Source: Denticeps clupeoides
Taxonomy: Eukaryota > Chordata > Actinopteri > Clupeiformes > Denticipitidae
Direction of reading: 5' to 3'
DNA length: 64,000 bases
Assembly (NCBI RefSeq): GCF_900700375.1
Contig: NC_041710.1
Coordinates: 11,853,707 to 11,917,706, forward strand
Part shown: positions 12,758 to 26,051 of the stretch, piece after piece
How the letters are laid out: each line of letters opens with the position of its first letter
Numbering within the stretch: position 1 is the stretch's first letter
Made by a program: the position numbers and the translations under genes
Notes under the pieces: model-generated
What the model was told of the DNA's origin: nothing
The model's database searches: none
What the model saw: the letters and a program-made list of their open reading frames with translations, nothing else

Positions 12758-14029
12758 CTAGAACCCAGAGAGCAGCTCCCTGAGTGGAACTTCTCTTTCC
12801 CCCAGGAGAATGTCTCTTTTCAGGCTGGTGCCTTTGTTCACCACTTTCATCTTGATGGCCAGGTTCTTCACCTGGACGGCGGGCAACGAGTCAAAGAAGA
12901 AGTCCTCGTTGAAGACGGGGTTGCGGCTGTTCTTGATGATGGTGCTCCGCTGCTTCTGCTGCTTACCTGGGTTCAGGTAAAGGGAAACGCAGCAGTTGAT
13001 GCTCTTGATGTCAAACTGCTTGTCGTAGAGCTCCTCGGCCGCCAGCACGCGCACGTGGAGTCGCGCCGCTTCCGTGTCGTAGTCCGTGCACAGTTGCAGC
13101 GTGCCGCCCTTATGCAGGTTGACCGTGTGCTGCACCAGGCGGTCGGAGGCGGACGCGCCAGCCTTCCGGGCCCTGAACGCGGGTGAAGGGGGGTGGCGGA
13201 AGCGCCTCTGGACGTTCGGGCTGGTCTCCACTGAGCTGCATTCGTCCATGGACAGCGAGCTGTGGCAGGCAAAGGAGCGCTTGGCACGCACCATCTTGGC
13301 CTGCGTCTCCTGCGTGAACATCTTGAGCAGCGATGCCGAGCGCGAGAGCAGCGGCGAGTTGAAGGGCGAGGACTCTGCCGAGGAGCAGGTGTCGCTCTCG
13401 CCCCCGCTGAAGTACCGGTAGGGATTGTGGTGGGACGTGTTGCAGTCGCTGGGGTTGAGATGGGTGCCTTGTGTGGCAGTCTTGCGCTGGGTGTTGGGCG
13501 AGGTCAGGGGACTTGTCGGGTCACTGTGGAAGAGCGACTCCTTTCGGCGAGTGTGCGGGCTCTCCATTAGTGTGGCAAAGCCGTACGATGTCTGAGCTTT
13601 GGGCACATAGGGCAGCGACATCGCTGTTTGAGACTGGGGGTCGGCGTTGGTATTCAGGTTGCCCACGTCTGTCACTGAGAGGTCATCAGCGCTCTCAATC
13701 TGGATGATGTGACGGTTGGCAACCTTGAGAAGGTTCTTGTCCCCAGTCAGCTTGCTCATTAAACGTGGGCTGCGAGGGCTGCCCTTGGGAGTCTTGTTGC
13801 AGATGGCTTGTTCGGAGTTGGACGGCCGCAGACCACTCTTTGGCTGAACGTCTGGGGTCTCGGCCTCTGGCGGGCAGCACACCAGCTTGGGAGGGATGAA
13901 GAAGTCCGGGATCTTATCGGGGGTCAGGACATTGTAGGGGGCAGGGCCTTTGCTCTGCCGGTCTGAGCCCTCGCCCTGCCGCAAGGCACTGCCCTCCACC
14001 GAGCCGCGAATCTTCTCCAGGAGCCACAT
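12758..14029 (-). CDS. c2cd4c: C2 calcium-dependent domain-containing protein 4C-like
   Basis: One uninterrupted coding exon of 423 aa, close to the roughly 421 aa of human C2CD4C. The N-terminus MWLLEKIRGSVEG and the block NVLTPDKIPDFFIPPKL (about residues 34-50) are family hallmarks. A Ser/Pro-rich low-complexity middle follows, then a C-terminal C2 domain (about 309-420) with LHVRVLAAEELYD, SLYLNPGKQQKQRSTIIKN and NPVFNEDFFFD. The loop acidic residues typical of calcium-binding C2 domains are sparse, as in the family, so calcium binding is uncertain. C2CD4 proteins are small nuclear or cytoplasmic proteins linked in mammals to inflammation and endothelial or islet biology; what this paralogue does is unclear. 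The start fits the conserved MW(L/F)LE(K/R) beginning. Nearby cdc34 on the same strand repeats human 19p13.3 proximity, supporting the C rather than A/B paralogue. Confidence 0.93.
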   Translation of the reverse strand: MWLLEKIRGSVEGSALRQGEGSDRQSKGPAPYNVLTPDKIPDFFIPPKLVCCPPEAETPDVQPKSGLRPSNSEQAICNKTPKGSPRSPRLMSKLTGDKNLLKVANRHIIQIESADDLSVTDVGNLNTNADPQSQTAMSLPYVPKAQTSYGFATLMESPHTRRKESLFHSDPTSPLTSPNTQRKTATQGTHLNPSDCNTSHHNPYRYFSGGESDTCSSAESSPFNSPLLSRSASLLKMFTQETQAKMVRAKRSFACHSSLSMDECSSVETSPNVQRRFRHPPSPAFRARKAGASASDRLVQHTVNLHKGGTLQLCTDYDTEAARLHVRVLAAEELYDKQFDIKSINCCVSLYLNPGKQQKQRSTIIKNSRNPVFNEDFFFDSLPAVQVKNLAIKMKVVNKGTSLKRDILLGEREVPLRELLSGF

Positions 14030-14960
14030 CGCCGCGGCTCGAGGGAATCAGAGTCCTGTCCTGCAGAAATGAGACAAAAAAGGAATCTCGGTCTGATAGA
14101 GAACTTGACTGATGAATGCCCCTCTAATGATGTACAGTTGATCGTCTTGTCGGTCTCCTTGGAGACATGCTGATTCAAGACTGGCACAGCCTTGTTTTAA
14201 GAACCATCTTTAAGTGACTTGCTTGCATTCCTCTTTGCAAGCTTGATTAACGAATTGGTAGATTTAATTAAGGAAACATCCAATTCAATGGGCAATCTCA
14301 CAATTTCTGGTCCAAACCACTTTCCACATAACCGTACCGACCGAGCTGAAACAGTCAGGCTGCACTGGGATCACAAACTGGCTTCAAATAAAAAAAAAAA
14401 AGCTGACAAGGCGGCTTATTCAAAGCTCTAAATCACAGAGGGGATAATAGTGTCGGGTTTTCCTGACCTGCAGCCGACCGTGTGTTTGTTGCAGAATTAT
14501 CATAATTGAAAAAAGAAAACCGCGCCTTTCCATTACAGCGATTTTTTTCATTTGTAAATGTTATTTGTGTAAGAGCTGAGTCGTGCCCAGTGCACAGATG
14601 ACGGCGTTTGAATAAAACGACGTTTTTATTGCTCCGTTGGTAGTACGTGAAATGTTTGCTGGTTTCTGACTGTTAATTATTATGTTTGTCCAGTTCTGAA
14701 TAATGATCAGTAACTACAACCCTAAATGATGTACTTTCGTTTCAGACCAACACGCACTTTCACTGGGACAACGAACGGAGACGATTCGATTCGATTCTTC
14801 GAGTCTAGTTCAGTTTTCGCGGCGCAGCCACCTGTTGAGCTCCGGGTGCGAACGTTCAACTCACCGCGCGTCTTCAAACCTCCGCGGGTCCGAGTGTCAT
14901 GGGTGCGAGCCTGCACGCCTCTGCCGTGGAGTTGTCCGTGGAAGAATCCCGGCGTTAATA
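14030..14960 (-). promoter_or_regulatory. c2cd4c: c2cd4c leader: 5' UTR exons and putative promoter
   Basis: The coding exon is preceded at 14060 by a good acceptor (atttctgcag). Upstream, on the minus strand, a consensus donor (cgcgcg|gtgagttg) ends a GC-rich exon at 14865. A TATA-like ctatatta lies near 14957-14966, placing a plausible start of transcription around 14930. The flanking CpG-rich block (about 14750-15020) fits a promoter. Inferred from signals only. Confidence 0.5.
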
Positions 14961-14999
14961 TAGCGAGACTCCTCCGCGCACGCCGTGTGCCCGAGTCAG

Positions 15000-17900
15000 C
15001 CAATGGGAGCGGAGAACGCGGTCCACTACCTGCCGGTCCTTCTCGGTGCGACAGAAATAAAAAAATTTAAAAAAATAAAACCGAATAAAAAAAAAAAAAA
15101 CTCCGCTCTCCACGCACCTCCAAACTTTTTACTCCGCGCCGGATTATTAAGTTGGAACCTTAACCGAGAGCCGCGGCAACTTTGCTGGACCCCGAAATGC
15201 CTGCAGGAGAAAACGGGGTGCTCGCGAATGCTCTCCTCCCGCCAGGTCGTCCCGTTTTATCACAAGCCCCCACCCGCCACAGACTCGCTCCCGGAGAGCC
15301 TCGGCTCCTCATTAAAACGCAATTAGTTAATTGCCTGGAGAAGAGCAGAGCGTTACTGCAGTTAGGGTGGCCTGGTGAGCACATCTATTCTAATTTCCCA
15401 GGCCGCCAAAGAGGGCTGGAGGGAACATTAAATGGAAGATGCAGCGCAGATCGTTTTCTTTTCTTTTTTTTTCTTTGGTCAGATATGCATTCAAATTGAA
15501 ATATCGGGGTCCTTTCCCTTTGGCTGCCTCCACTGCTGGCTTTGGGTGATTTGAGTAAAGACAACAGGTCTCATCCGAGTCCAGGCGAGACGTGGGACTC
15601 CTGCTTAATTGCACTGTCACCGGGGTATTCGTCACTTGATCCAGGACAAATAAAAAGTTATTGCTTTCATGGAAATGTTGTCTGCGCCGACAACGCCAAC
15701 CTTGATTCAGGGAGAAATTGAGAATAGTGACTCCATCGCATCATGCATAAGAAGGCATGCGTTGATATAGCCCAGCCTCACCGGTACCCACTGCTGACAA
15801 CAGTAAAAAACCACCTACTTACTGGAGGCGCTTTTTTTACTGGGCAAAATATCGGCCAGAAATAGCCCGAAATGATTACTGCCCCAAGTCCCAGTCAATT
15901 CTATAGATGGTTATGGACAATGAAAGCAAGTCAGGTGGTTTCATGTTATGTCTGCAGCATCAAAAATATCCCTGCAACACAAAGAGGGACAAAAAGCGGA
16001 GTGTGCGAGGGAAACTGTTGGATTGGGCTCTGCAGATCTCGCCAGTCCCAGCCTCCCCACTGACTGCTTCGCTAAAATGGAAAACAGAGGGAAACTGTGA
16101 AGAAACAGACCAAAATATCCAGAAAAAAAAGAGAAAAGGAACAGAGGGAGAGATTTGGAGAAGGAGAAGATGATGGGGAAAAGCAAAGCGGCGAGCACAA
16201 CCATGGTTGCTACAGCAACGCCGCTGCTACACTTTTTTTTTTTTCTGACATTTGGCAACAAGTTATTTTCTCCCTCCCTCCCTCCCTCTCTCCCTCCCTC
16301 TCTCCCTCCTGCTTCACACTCTTCATTCACTTGTGTCCTCTGGGGCACCCTAAGGATGAAATGGTGAGCATACAGGGTAAACATGAGATCCAACCGAAGA
16401 GGGCAGACTCCCCAACCATGCAGATAATTCCTCCTGGCCGAGACATGTCACACACACTCACGGATTCGAACACACACTCGCAAATAGCTCGGTAACCTCA
16501 CAGAGCCGGCTTGGCCCAGAAGACGGGAAAGGAGATGGAGGCCAGGGGATGGGTTCAGAGCGGGAGATGAAAACGCAAATGAGCAGGGGGCTGAGTTCAG
16601 GCCGGCCTTCTTCAACACGGTATTCCCACGTAGGCAGCTGTCAATAAAGAGGGCGCATCAAAATATAAAAGGTGGGGCTGATCTGTCCGACCAGGAAGGA
16701 TTCCAACTACCAAAGCAAGGATTCATTGCGTGTCATAAAAATCCTCGTTAGAGGACAAGATATATTGCTTTAATTAGCTAGTTGAACACTGGCACTGGAG
16801 GGTCTGATGGCAGGAGAATCCTTCACCTGGATTCAACACTACACTCCAACGCTAATTGTCTGTGTGAAAAGTAATTGACCTTTAAAGTTCCATTAAGAAT
16901 TCAATTGGAAATTGCACTGTGACTGTCACATGGCAACGCATGGCGTGCATATTACATAGAAAACCACACACAAACTGAGAGGTTTTTTAGTTGTATGCAT
17001 TGATCCTTCGTGTGGCTTCGTTTTTTTGTCGCGCTTCAGATTAACACCGTCTCAGACGACGTGAATGATCCGAGATTTGGTGCAATACTGCCCCCTGCTG
17101 GATCTTACGGAAACACCATTTTACTCTCACACTCTGCGTGTTGTAATGGAGCCTAAAGGCCTTGCCCCCCCCACCCCCTACTTCTTCTTCATTTGGCCGT
17201 CCCGAATTCTGGAGCAAACTGATTTTTAAAAAATAATCTGTGGCCCAATCTTTCTGCCATGCCACTGGATCCATGCCATTTAGTCATTTTTAAATTGTAT
17301 TGGCCCATTACAACTGTGCCAATTAATGGGTCAGATTCATTGATATGGCTTCAGTGGTAAATCAAACCTAATACTGAAGATTTTTATTTCGCTTTACAGA
17401 GCCCCTTTGTGCTGCTGACCTGGCCAGACTGCATTTGGGCTGTAAAAATTTAGTTGGGCTACCTTCAGCTTCGATTTTCCCCACCCCTGCCCTAGAGAAT
17501 CACAGTGTCTCCTCCAATGTATGTTCCCACAGTCAACCTTGATGCAATTTCTTTTCTAATTAAATGATGAGCACAGAGATACAGCCACTGAGGGCACTTC
17601 TGGTGGTGGACACTGGTACACAGGATGTACTTGAAAGTTATTAATGTAGTAATATCTTTCAGCCATTTGAATGACACTTCTTTGATAACTCTCATATTAG
17701 TGCACTTCAGGTGCCCATTAGCCAGTCACTGGTCCACTGGTCATTCTGCCTAAGACCATTTTTTGCAGGTATTGAACACCTAACCCATGGGTGGTGATTC
17801 CAGCTCCTACAGCGTTTAATGAAGTTGCTAACGTTAAAAACCTCATAGTTGGATCTTGGTTTTGGCTGACAGTAGCTGGACAGTACCAACTTTAGTTTGG

Positions 17901-18540
17901 TGCTGAAATCTCCACGGACCAGTCAGTGGAACAGAAGGTAATGCCACAGCTTCACACCTTTAAGATCTGGGTCTCTACCAGGTTCTGATTCCTCCTGCTC
18001 CTGATATGGTTGTGGTATGGTTTGGAACATGTGGAAAGAACTGTTATTTTAAAGATGCTCTGATGTTTAGCATCATAATTTAGTCTTAATCAGAGCTGTA
18101 TGGATCTTTACTGTTGCCAGGCCACATCACTCCTGTTGTCACTCCTGTCTTGGGTCATTGTCGTGGAGGAAACCTTTAAACCTGAGGATCGCTCCGTAGT
18201 CAAATTAAGCAGTCTTTCCAGTTTATCAGTTTGCCACCAGCTCATTTCAGCCAGGGTATTTTCAAGACCACAAATGATGCCTAGTCTTCTAGTGACTGAC
18301 ATTCGGATGAAAGAATATGGTCTTTAGACCACTGAGTCGTTTCCTTTAAGTCCTGGAAGACATGGAGTTCTCCACAAAAACAAAAAAAAATGCAAAGTTG
18401 CAAGAAACCTCCAGCTGTATTAAAAACAGACCATCATAGGAATAAAATGTTAAAACATAATTAAACTGTTCATAATACAAGCATATACATGTGTGCAGTC
18501 TATGTGGTCTGTATAATTCAGGTGGAGACGAGCACTTTTC
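15000..18540. other. No gene recognised; contains CT-rich repeat
   Basis: Upstream region of c2cd4c. A (CCCT)n tract occupies about 16270-16310. Long A tracts occur at about 15060-15100. Open frames here, including a 150-codon one at 15941-16393, are low-complexity shadows of the CT repeat. Nothing coding was recognised; regulatory content cannot be judged without alignment. Confidence 0.4.
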
Positions 18541-20027
18541 TAATAAAGATCTTTATTTTTCCTCATTTTAAATAGGCCAACAAACCGTTAAAAAAAATAC
18601 AGGTCAGTTGCAAGCTCATCTGAACAGCTGTGTGCATATCAGAACCAGTAACTTTGTAAACTGTGTGGGATCCACAAGATAAACTGGTGGACTTGGTTGA
18701 TTTGTCCGCAGCTAAAAGAAAACCTCAAGTTTTTTTTTTTTTTTTTGCAACGTTGTCTTCTCTCTTTTTTTTTTTTAGCCAGTTTTTGTCCTGAGATGAA
18801 AAAACAGTTTTCCAAATGTAGCATTAACAGCCAATGGTTCTGCTGACGACCAACACCAGTCTTGAGATGCAAGAAAGGGAGAAGGGAAAACAATTTCAAA
18901 GCCGACAACATTCTCAATTACTCTTACCATATGTGGTCACCCAGAAATTCACAATATATTAGACCCTTAAAGCGAAATAACTTTGCTGTATGGTAATCCA
19001 ACACCCACCACTCTACAAACAAACCTATGCACAGATTAAATAAATTCTCCAGATTAAAAACACTTGAAGATAATGGAAGTCACTCATTTTGAACAAACCA
19101 AAACAAATTATTTAAAAAAAAAATCAATTTCCCCAAATATGATTGATTCACTCATAGCATTACAAGTGTGCATTTCTTCATTAAACGGGTGAATCCTTGC
19201 CAGTGAGTCACGATGTACATTTGAGCCACTGCTTGGCCAAGGTCAGAGTGTGTCAAATTTCAGCCACAGCATTACCAAGCAAGAGGCAATGGCGTGATTT
19301 TCAGAGACTGAAAGAAAGACAGCCGCCTCCTGCCAGTTCCACTCGTCTCAAGTCCTGCCCTCAACTCTGCAGCTTTGAGAGTCTTTATTCTGACAGCACA
19401 TGCGACAGCAGCTTCCTTCATCAGGGAAATGGGATTTTGATCAAGGAGTCGTAGTTTGTACAATATGCAAACGTTTGACCTGCCCTTATGCAAGAACTAG
19501 AAACGTTTTATTGCTGAACTAGTCTATTTGATTCCGGCTCTCAATTCAGGGCTGCAGTGGAGAACGGTCTTCTTTTCTCAGATGAAGCGAACAACTCAAG
19601 AAAAAGCAGAGAATAATAAAAAAAAAAAAAAAAAAAAAGCAGGATCACACTGATGGGTCCAGCAAGGCCTCAATCACAACACCTTTTAGCCGTTTTAATT
19701 TCTTTATAAGCCAGTAGTCCCTGAAAACCAAAGTCTTTGCAGTAGAGAATGGGAAAAATGGAAAAGTAAAATAATAACATTAACGGACAGGACGTGTGCT
19801 TAAGGACCTATTGGTGGACACAGTGGCAACAGGGTGGGGAAAAACAAAGAAACAGGTGCAATTTTCATATTAAAAATGAAGAAATAAAAACTAAGATTGT
19901 TCTGTAGCCGGAACACAAGTGTGCTCAGACTAGGTATGCTGTGGGGGATGGGTTGCATGCTGTAGCTCGTGATAGAGGAATGGGAGGGAGTGGTATAGGG
20001 GAAAAGGGCATGAGGTATGGGGCTTTG

Positions 20028-23000
20028 TCATGACTCCTCGTTCCCAGAGTCATCTTCGGCATAGCAGCAGTCCTCCTCCTCATCATCGTCATCGTCCTCT
20101 AGCTCCTCTTCATCGTAGTAGTCATCATAGAAGAGGTCTGAACCCTCGTCAGGGGGTGGTGCCCGTGTACGCACACAGTACTCAGCCAGAGTGGTGGGCA
20201 CCTTCACCCCATCTCGCTCAGCATCTGCTTTAGTGGCTAAAACCTGCTTCCTGCACAAATGAAGAAGAAGAACAGTTCAGCACATAGTGTCTTTAAGTCA
20301 AGACAAAATTTCTGGGAAACATTTGACTGCAAATGTACAGACAGACCAGGGGAAGAACTAGAATAATACCCAGAGGTCTGCAAAATTAACACAGGATGTG
20401 GAAAAGCACGGATTAAGTACAATAGCATGAATACTATGCCAGTCTTATTGGTAAAAGTTCATCCATCTGGACCAATAAACCATGGAGTACACATAACTAC
20501 ACAAATTTTCCACATTTGCAGAAAACCAGAAACAAGTTGAAATTAAATGGATCATTGTATAATACTGCAGTACCATGCCAAAAATAGACCAATCGCAGAG
20601 AATTCGATCCTTTAAGTGCAGATTCCTTAAAGTACAAAGTGTTTCTGCTTTAAATTAAACAGATCCAGCCACTCAAAATCGTACATAAGTAAATACATAA
20701 ATTAAATGGATGATCTTGGGGAGCCATGGCTAGAGGATGTGTAAGGTAATTTGACCTGATTATCTCAGTGTACTCGCACTCCTTTCCTTTGCTGTCCCTC
20801 CACTTGCGGTACATGACGGAAGCATCGACGTTGGCTGGGGAGAAGGTGTTAGGCTCGTTCAGCAGGGAGATGACACTCAGCAAGATTGTTCTAGAAGAGA
20901 ACAATTTAGGTTAACATGTTAAAAAAAAACAAGTGGCGACATGGGAGGTGTGTTTTAATGTGGCTAATGCAATTAAACAAAAGAATACCTTGGTCTCAAC
21001 AAATCAACCAAAAGTGAACAGGACTGTGCAGCCAACATGAGCATTTCATAAACAAGACGTGTTTTTTTTTTTTACTTTAAATAAATCTGAAAAAATTCCA
21101 ATTGCTGTATACTAATAATCACTTCAGAGTTTCTGCTTAACAAAAATGTTGACAGAGAAAGGCCACTTGATCGACTTGTCATGCTCCTTCAAAAATTCTA
21201 ACTAAATCCCACTCACAGGACACAACAGGGGAAAAACAGTAAGCAGCCTTCAGCGCGCGCGTGTGTGTGTGTGTGTGTGTGTGTTCAACAGGCACAACCT
21301 GCCACATTCTTAGGTTGTACTGCAGGGCGTGCTCAAGAAAACTGATTACTAGAAACTAATCACATCTTAGTGTGGTGTTTTCATACCCTCTCCTGGAGCA
21401 GCCCCTTTTATTAAAATAACATTTTTTTTTTTTAATCTGATTTAATCAAACTGGTCCAGAAAGGGTCCGCATATATGTGTACAACTTGTAAATTCATATC
21501 TTTTTTGTAATGTCAAGTAACAATCATTATTCACAAAGAAAACATCTTCAAATATAATCACCATTAAAATAAATTAAGTACAAGGTGATGTGTGTTTATA
21601 TAGTGGGTTATAAGAACCAAGGATATTCAACTTGGACAAAATGGTGAGAGCAACCGCACAGCTACATATTTAAGGTAGACTACAACTGTACAACTGGCAA
21701 TGGCCTCTACAGCATGGTAAGAAAAACACTTTTCCTTGAGGCGCATTTGAAAAAAACGTAGTCTCATTATCATTATTGATTACTTGTCACCGTGAAACAC
21801 CACAGTGCGGTACAGTCACGGACGCCACCTGGGGAACAGTTCCTCTGGAACACCTGGCTGGTTGACAGGTTCGAACCTGCAACCCTTTGGCACATATTTT
21901 AGAGCCATATCTGTAACAGCCAAGTGACCATTGCCACATTCTATGTGGGACAGTACTGTTAACCCGAAACGGACAAATGTAGAAATATTAACTAAATACT
22001 AAATTGACTCACTGAACTGAAGTTAAGCAAACCTATTTATGTATTTAATATAACTCGACACTTGAGCTCTAAACCAAACTGACACAGTTTAGACTCTTGG
22101 TTGAGGAACACCAAGAAATCTTTGACCTGCCCCACACATAAAAGCACTTACTACCTGGATTATAACTGGAGCTGTTGATTATTGGAAAAAAAACCCTGCA
22201 AACAGATATAAGCATTTGTGAGAACAGCACAGTAGACCATACCTGACATTCTGGGTCGGGTTCCACCTCTCTGACGGCAGCTCCCCACTCTGTGGATCAT
22301 CCACTGGTGGGTGCAGAATAGATATGCACACGTCTCCATTCTATCAGAACATAAATTAATTTAAGTTAACTTGAAAACAAGGTATAGAATAAAACAGCCT
22401 TAAATGTAGACAATAGAATAAAAATGAGGCCAGACAGAGCAGTAGCACAGTCAAATGTAGTCATTTAGTTCATATGGTTGGGGGTGTAAAGTTATAGAAA
22501 CGGCAAAAAGGAAAAAGTGGCCAACTAGTCCGACAAGACTGCTACTGTTACATCAAGGTTGGGCTTGTTCTCAAAATGTCCCCCAATCCATTTTAAAACT
22601 CAAAACAGGACTAAGCAGGTCCTCATTCTGCAAATACTGCCTGGGGTTCCTGAAGAACACTGTGAACTGTGAGGTGATTTTCAAAATGGGGCAAGAGAAA
22701 ACAAGGACAGCCAGTCATGAAACGAAGCATTAGCCCAGGGGCTGCAGCTCAACAAACAAAGCCTAGTGTTACAGCCACCAGCCTATAGGGGTCTAACACA
22801 CAATACTGGATATGATTATCGCCTCACGTATAGATTGCCCAAGTAACCCGTTTCAGTGCCAAATGTGGGGTAGAGGTTTATAAGCCAATTACACACAACA
22901 GGTCAAAGTTAATGGTGTGCAGGGAGCAGCTCTCACCTCATATATGTTTGGATGCCACATTTTGGTGAGGAAGCGGAAGGTCGGTGGGGAGTAAGGGTAA

Positions 23001-24595
23001 TCAATGGGGAACTTGATGCGAGCCTGGAATAAAAAATAATAAATAAATTATAAAATCAAGTGGGGGAAAAAGAAAGGGACATGCAGCAAAACATGAGACA
23101 AGCAAGTCAAAACGACAAGAGAAAGAATGCTCAAGAACACTCCCACTAGCAGCCAAACGGGATCTTATCCTACCCCCACAGACACACATTCGAACCAATC
23201 ACACCCACATCCTTAAGCAGCAGAAGTGATCCACCCCAGAATTAGGGAAATACGCCCGTGTCAACAGAAGCCAATCTCTGAACAGGGTGGAGAACTTGGT
23301 ATTAACCTGTTTGATAAATTGATAATGTCAGCTGCTTGATATAAATTTGGCTTCATCATAACACACTCAATAAAAGGTTAAAACCAGGATGAGATAGGGA
23401 CGTTTTTACTTACAGAGTTTCTCTCTAATGAAACGATGGTTTTAAGCTATATGGCCTGCCGTATCTTGGCAGGTCGAGCAGCAGCAGCCTTGTAACCCTG
23501 CACCGTGTAATCTTAGCCCGGCCACAAGGCGATCCGTTTCTTACCAATGGGACGACATGCACGTAAGAAGTCATGTTCCGGCTATATAAGAAAAAAAAAA
23601 AAACGTGCTTTCTCGGCAGCCAGGAGCCACCCAGGCCCGGACGAGGGCCCCATACCTGTAAAGTTTTGGGTGCAACGAAAGTAAACAAAGGCGATGGCCA
23701 CGGCGACCTAGATTCCAGACGCATCGCTTTATTTTTTCCGACGTACACCCTCAAGGGAAAACAAAAAAAAAAAAAACTAAACGATTTGCCTGCAATCAAA
23801 ATTCCCTACATCTGCCGGAATTTAAAAAAAAAAAAAATTCTGGCGAGACTACGACGCCAGGAATAGGCATTAGACGCCGGACACCATTTTTAGTTAGCAA
23901 CGTGTAACTCGACGTTATGCCAGCGCTTCGCAAATAATAATAAAAAAAAAAACCGGCCCAGTTCACAGAAGCCTCGCAACTCCTTCCTGTGCACGAATGC
24001 CGAATCACTGAGCTAAGCTCTGGCTATTTAGGTTGACATTGTTGAGCTCGAAAGACTGGGAACAAAGGGACAAGACACCCAGCTAGCCGTTTCTTTTAGT
24101 CAGGGGAAACAACCAGCTCCATTTTACAGCGTGGCCTTTTCACTACACATTCTGCTGTTTTTTTTTGTTTTTTACGCGGTTTAATGGTCACGGAGTAGAT
24201 TGCGGAATCTACTAAATGAACTGTTTGGCCAAAATGGAACAAAGCCAGCTGACTGTCGCCAAAGCCCGTCGACCAGAAACAAGTTGGGCCAGCAAACTAC
24301 GACAGGCTGTTTCACAATAAGACACGGGGAAACGAACACAACACAACACACACTTGATCGAGCAAACAAAATATACATATGTGGATTTATTACGCGGAGT
24401 TGACTTTACCTTAAAATAACCCCCCTCATAGTGAGTGTTGGGGGGTCCGAAAATGGCTACTTCCCAGTTGTACAGGTCTGCCTCGTCCACCAGTGTTATT
24501 TTAAAGCCCTCGACTGGCTCTTCCTGCAGACTTTTCATTTCCAGCATCAGTGCTTTTTGCGAGCTGGCGACGTGAGAGCTGCCGTGTTGTGCCAT
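20028..24595 (-). CDS. cdc34: Ubiquitin-conjugating enzyme E2 R1 (CDC34)
   Basis: Coding exons on the minus strand: 24410-24595, 22937-23023, 22243-22340, 20756-20890, 20028-20250. They join in frame into 242 aa (human 236). The enzyme takes ubiquitin from E1 and, with SCF (cullin-RING) ligases, builds Lys48-linked chains on cell-cycle and signalling substrates. Visible features are [20 protein letters not shown] at the N-terminus, [20 protein letters not shown], the catalytic cysteine (about Cys96) in [12 protein letters not shown], the CDC34-specific acidic insert [14 protein letters not shown] beside it, and a very acidic C-terminal tail ([20 protein letters not shown]) that docks on the cullin basic canyon in the known enzyme. 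All five introns-to-exon joints use GT-AG. cdc34 and ube2r2 are paralogues; tail and synteny favour cdc34. A teleost a/b suffix cannot be decided. Confidence 0.97.
21253..21284. repeat. (CG)n(TG)n microsatellite in a cdc34 intron
   Basis: About 32 bases of cgcgcgc followed by uninterrupted gt repeats, in the intron between the third and fourth coding exons. Confidence 0.95.
21785..21945 (-). mobile_element. SINE-A-like copy, strongly diverged
   Basis: Minus-strand B-box-like aggttcgaacctg with gtggcaatggtcacttgg at the head end and the trace gtgtttcacggtga at the other end. Old insertion in a cdc34 intron; family membership is likely but not certain. Confidence 0.5.
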
Positions 24596-25270
24596 TTTCG
24601 CGAGGCGTCAAGATGTTGCTCAAACGACGATATTGTCTCGCTAAAGCTGCTAGCAGGCTAGCTAGCCAGCCAGCTATCTCCGCTAGCTAGCCGCTGTAGG
24701 GGGAGAAAAATCCTTCTTTGTTTGTTTGGCCTCCTCTTTCGACTTAAAAAAAAAAAAAACAGCAGACGCGGCGCCTGGCTGCGGCCGACAGCGATTTGTC
24801 GCGTTTCAACAAGACGTTTGAGCGAAGTCAGAAAGTGTCACCCCAAGTTTTTGAATGAGCGCCAATCACTTGGCCCGATGTCCATGAAAACAACTCTGTC
24901 CACCAGCGACTAACGTTACAGTCTAATTCGGCGAACCCTGCGCTCCTGTCGAACACGACCTGCTCCCCAGCCGGACTGTCTTCCCGTGGAACCGCCGCGC
25001 AGATTTCCGAACGTCGGCGAAGTCGCTTGGTGCGATTTTGCTCAGCAAATTCGTACGTGGCTAATCTGACCGACTAGATAAAGTAACAAAATCCCAGGCT
25101 GTACTGGGTAATTAGCAACATCTGAGTCGACGCGAGTGTGTCGACTCCGTGTAATGTGTTTTCCTTTCTCCCACTGGCCAATAACACGCGCTTTGCATTC
25201 TGGGTAGTGAAGTTGGAAACTCCACCCCCTCCCCCACTTTCGCACGGCGAAGGGTCTGTCTGAGGCTACA
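24596..25270 (-). promoter_or_regulatory. cdc34: cdc34 5' UTR and CpG-rich promoter region
   Basis: Directly upstream of the start codon the sequence turns CpG-rich (clusters near 24770-25020) and has no TATA box near the start, as expected of a housekeeping promoter. A run of nested gctag/ccagc repeats lies at about 24645-24695. No divergent gene was found on the other side. Confidence 0.5.
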
Positions 25271-26051
25271 GAACATCTCGCCGACAGTCGTCTGGTTTAT
25301 TTGGATATAATAAATGCAGGTAGAGTGGGTATTTGCAGATGTGATGAGTTCTTTTTTTCTGGTGCACAAAGAAAAAAAAAAAAACAAATCATTGAAACAG
25401 ACAATAGAGGGGATAAAAAGAAGAATTTACTCTCAAAAATGGTAACAAATCATACTTATCATTTTTTCCAAAAACATAAAGCAATGCTGCCGATTAAGAA
25501 AATACATTGTACAGACATAAATGATCAGCAATGTTAACGATACATCACCATGAGCCACTGTGAAAAGTATTGAATCTGTGACACCAGATAAAAAGACATT
25601 TACAGTGAAAGCATGTTTTCACTGTAAATTACTTGCTTTTAATGGTAATCTCCAGATTTAAAATACCTCTGTATTTAAAACGACAAGACTAGGTACTTGT
25701 TCTAAATAGGAATTAAAACTATACTTTTAAACTGTATGTAATCTGATAGCACTGTATAAAACACTTCTTATATGTAAGATATCTTATGTAAGCTACCAGT
25801 AGAAGGAAAAATGCAAAAAAAAATAAAAATGAGTGCAATTCAAAATAAGATAAAGTTCAGAATATCTTTTACAAAAGATATTTCAGAATATCTAAGAAGA
25901 AATGAGCAAATACAAAAAGCATAAGAGAATTAAATATCATGTATATTTTATTGTAGATAGTACAGTTTTTATTCTTTTTTTTTAAGCATGCTTCAAAATA
26001 AAGATGACTAAATGAATGAGGAGGACAGAAATGAAGCTCAGCTTGCTTCCA
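25271..26051. other. AT-rich spacer, no gene recognised
   Basis: Lies between the cdc34 promoter and the 3' end of the SAMD3-like gene. The base composition drops sharply to AT-rich. The part next to 26051 may hold the 3' UTR of that gene; an aataaa-type signal on the minus strand (tttatt on plus, near 25948) is suitably placed. Confidence 0.4.

Noticed and set aside
12973-13570. Several overlapping open frames in other frames
   Set aside because: Shadows of the GC-rich c2cd4c coding exon.
15941-16393. 150-codon minus-strand frame with GREGGREGG repeats
   Set aside because: Read-through of the (CCCT)n tract; no splice context and no domain.
23425-23799. 124-codon minus-strand open frame in a cdc34 intron
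   Set aside because: Falls between verified cdc34 exons and crosses homopolymer A tracts; no domain.
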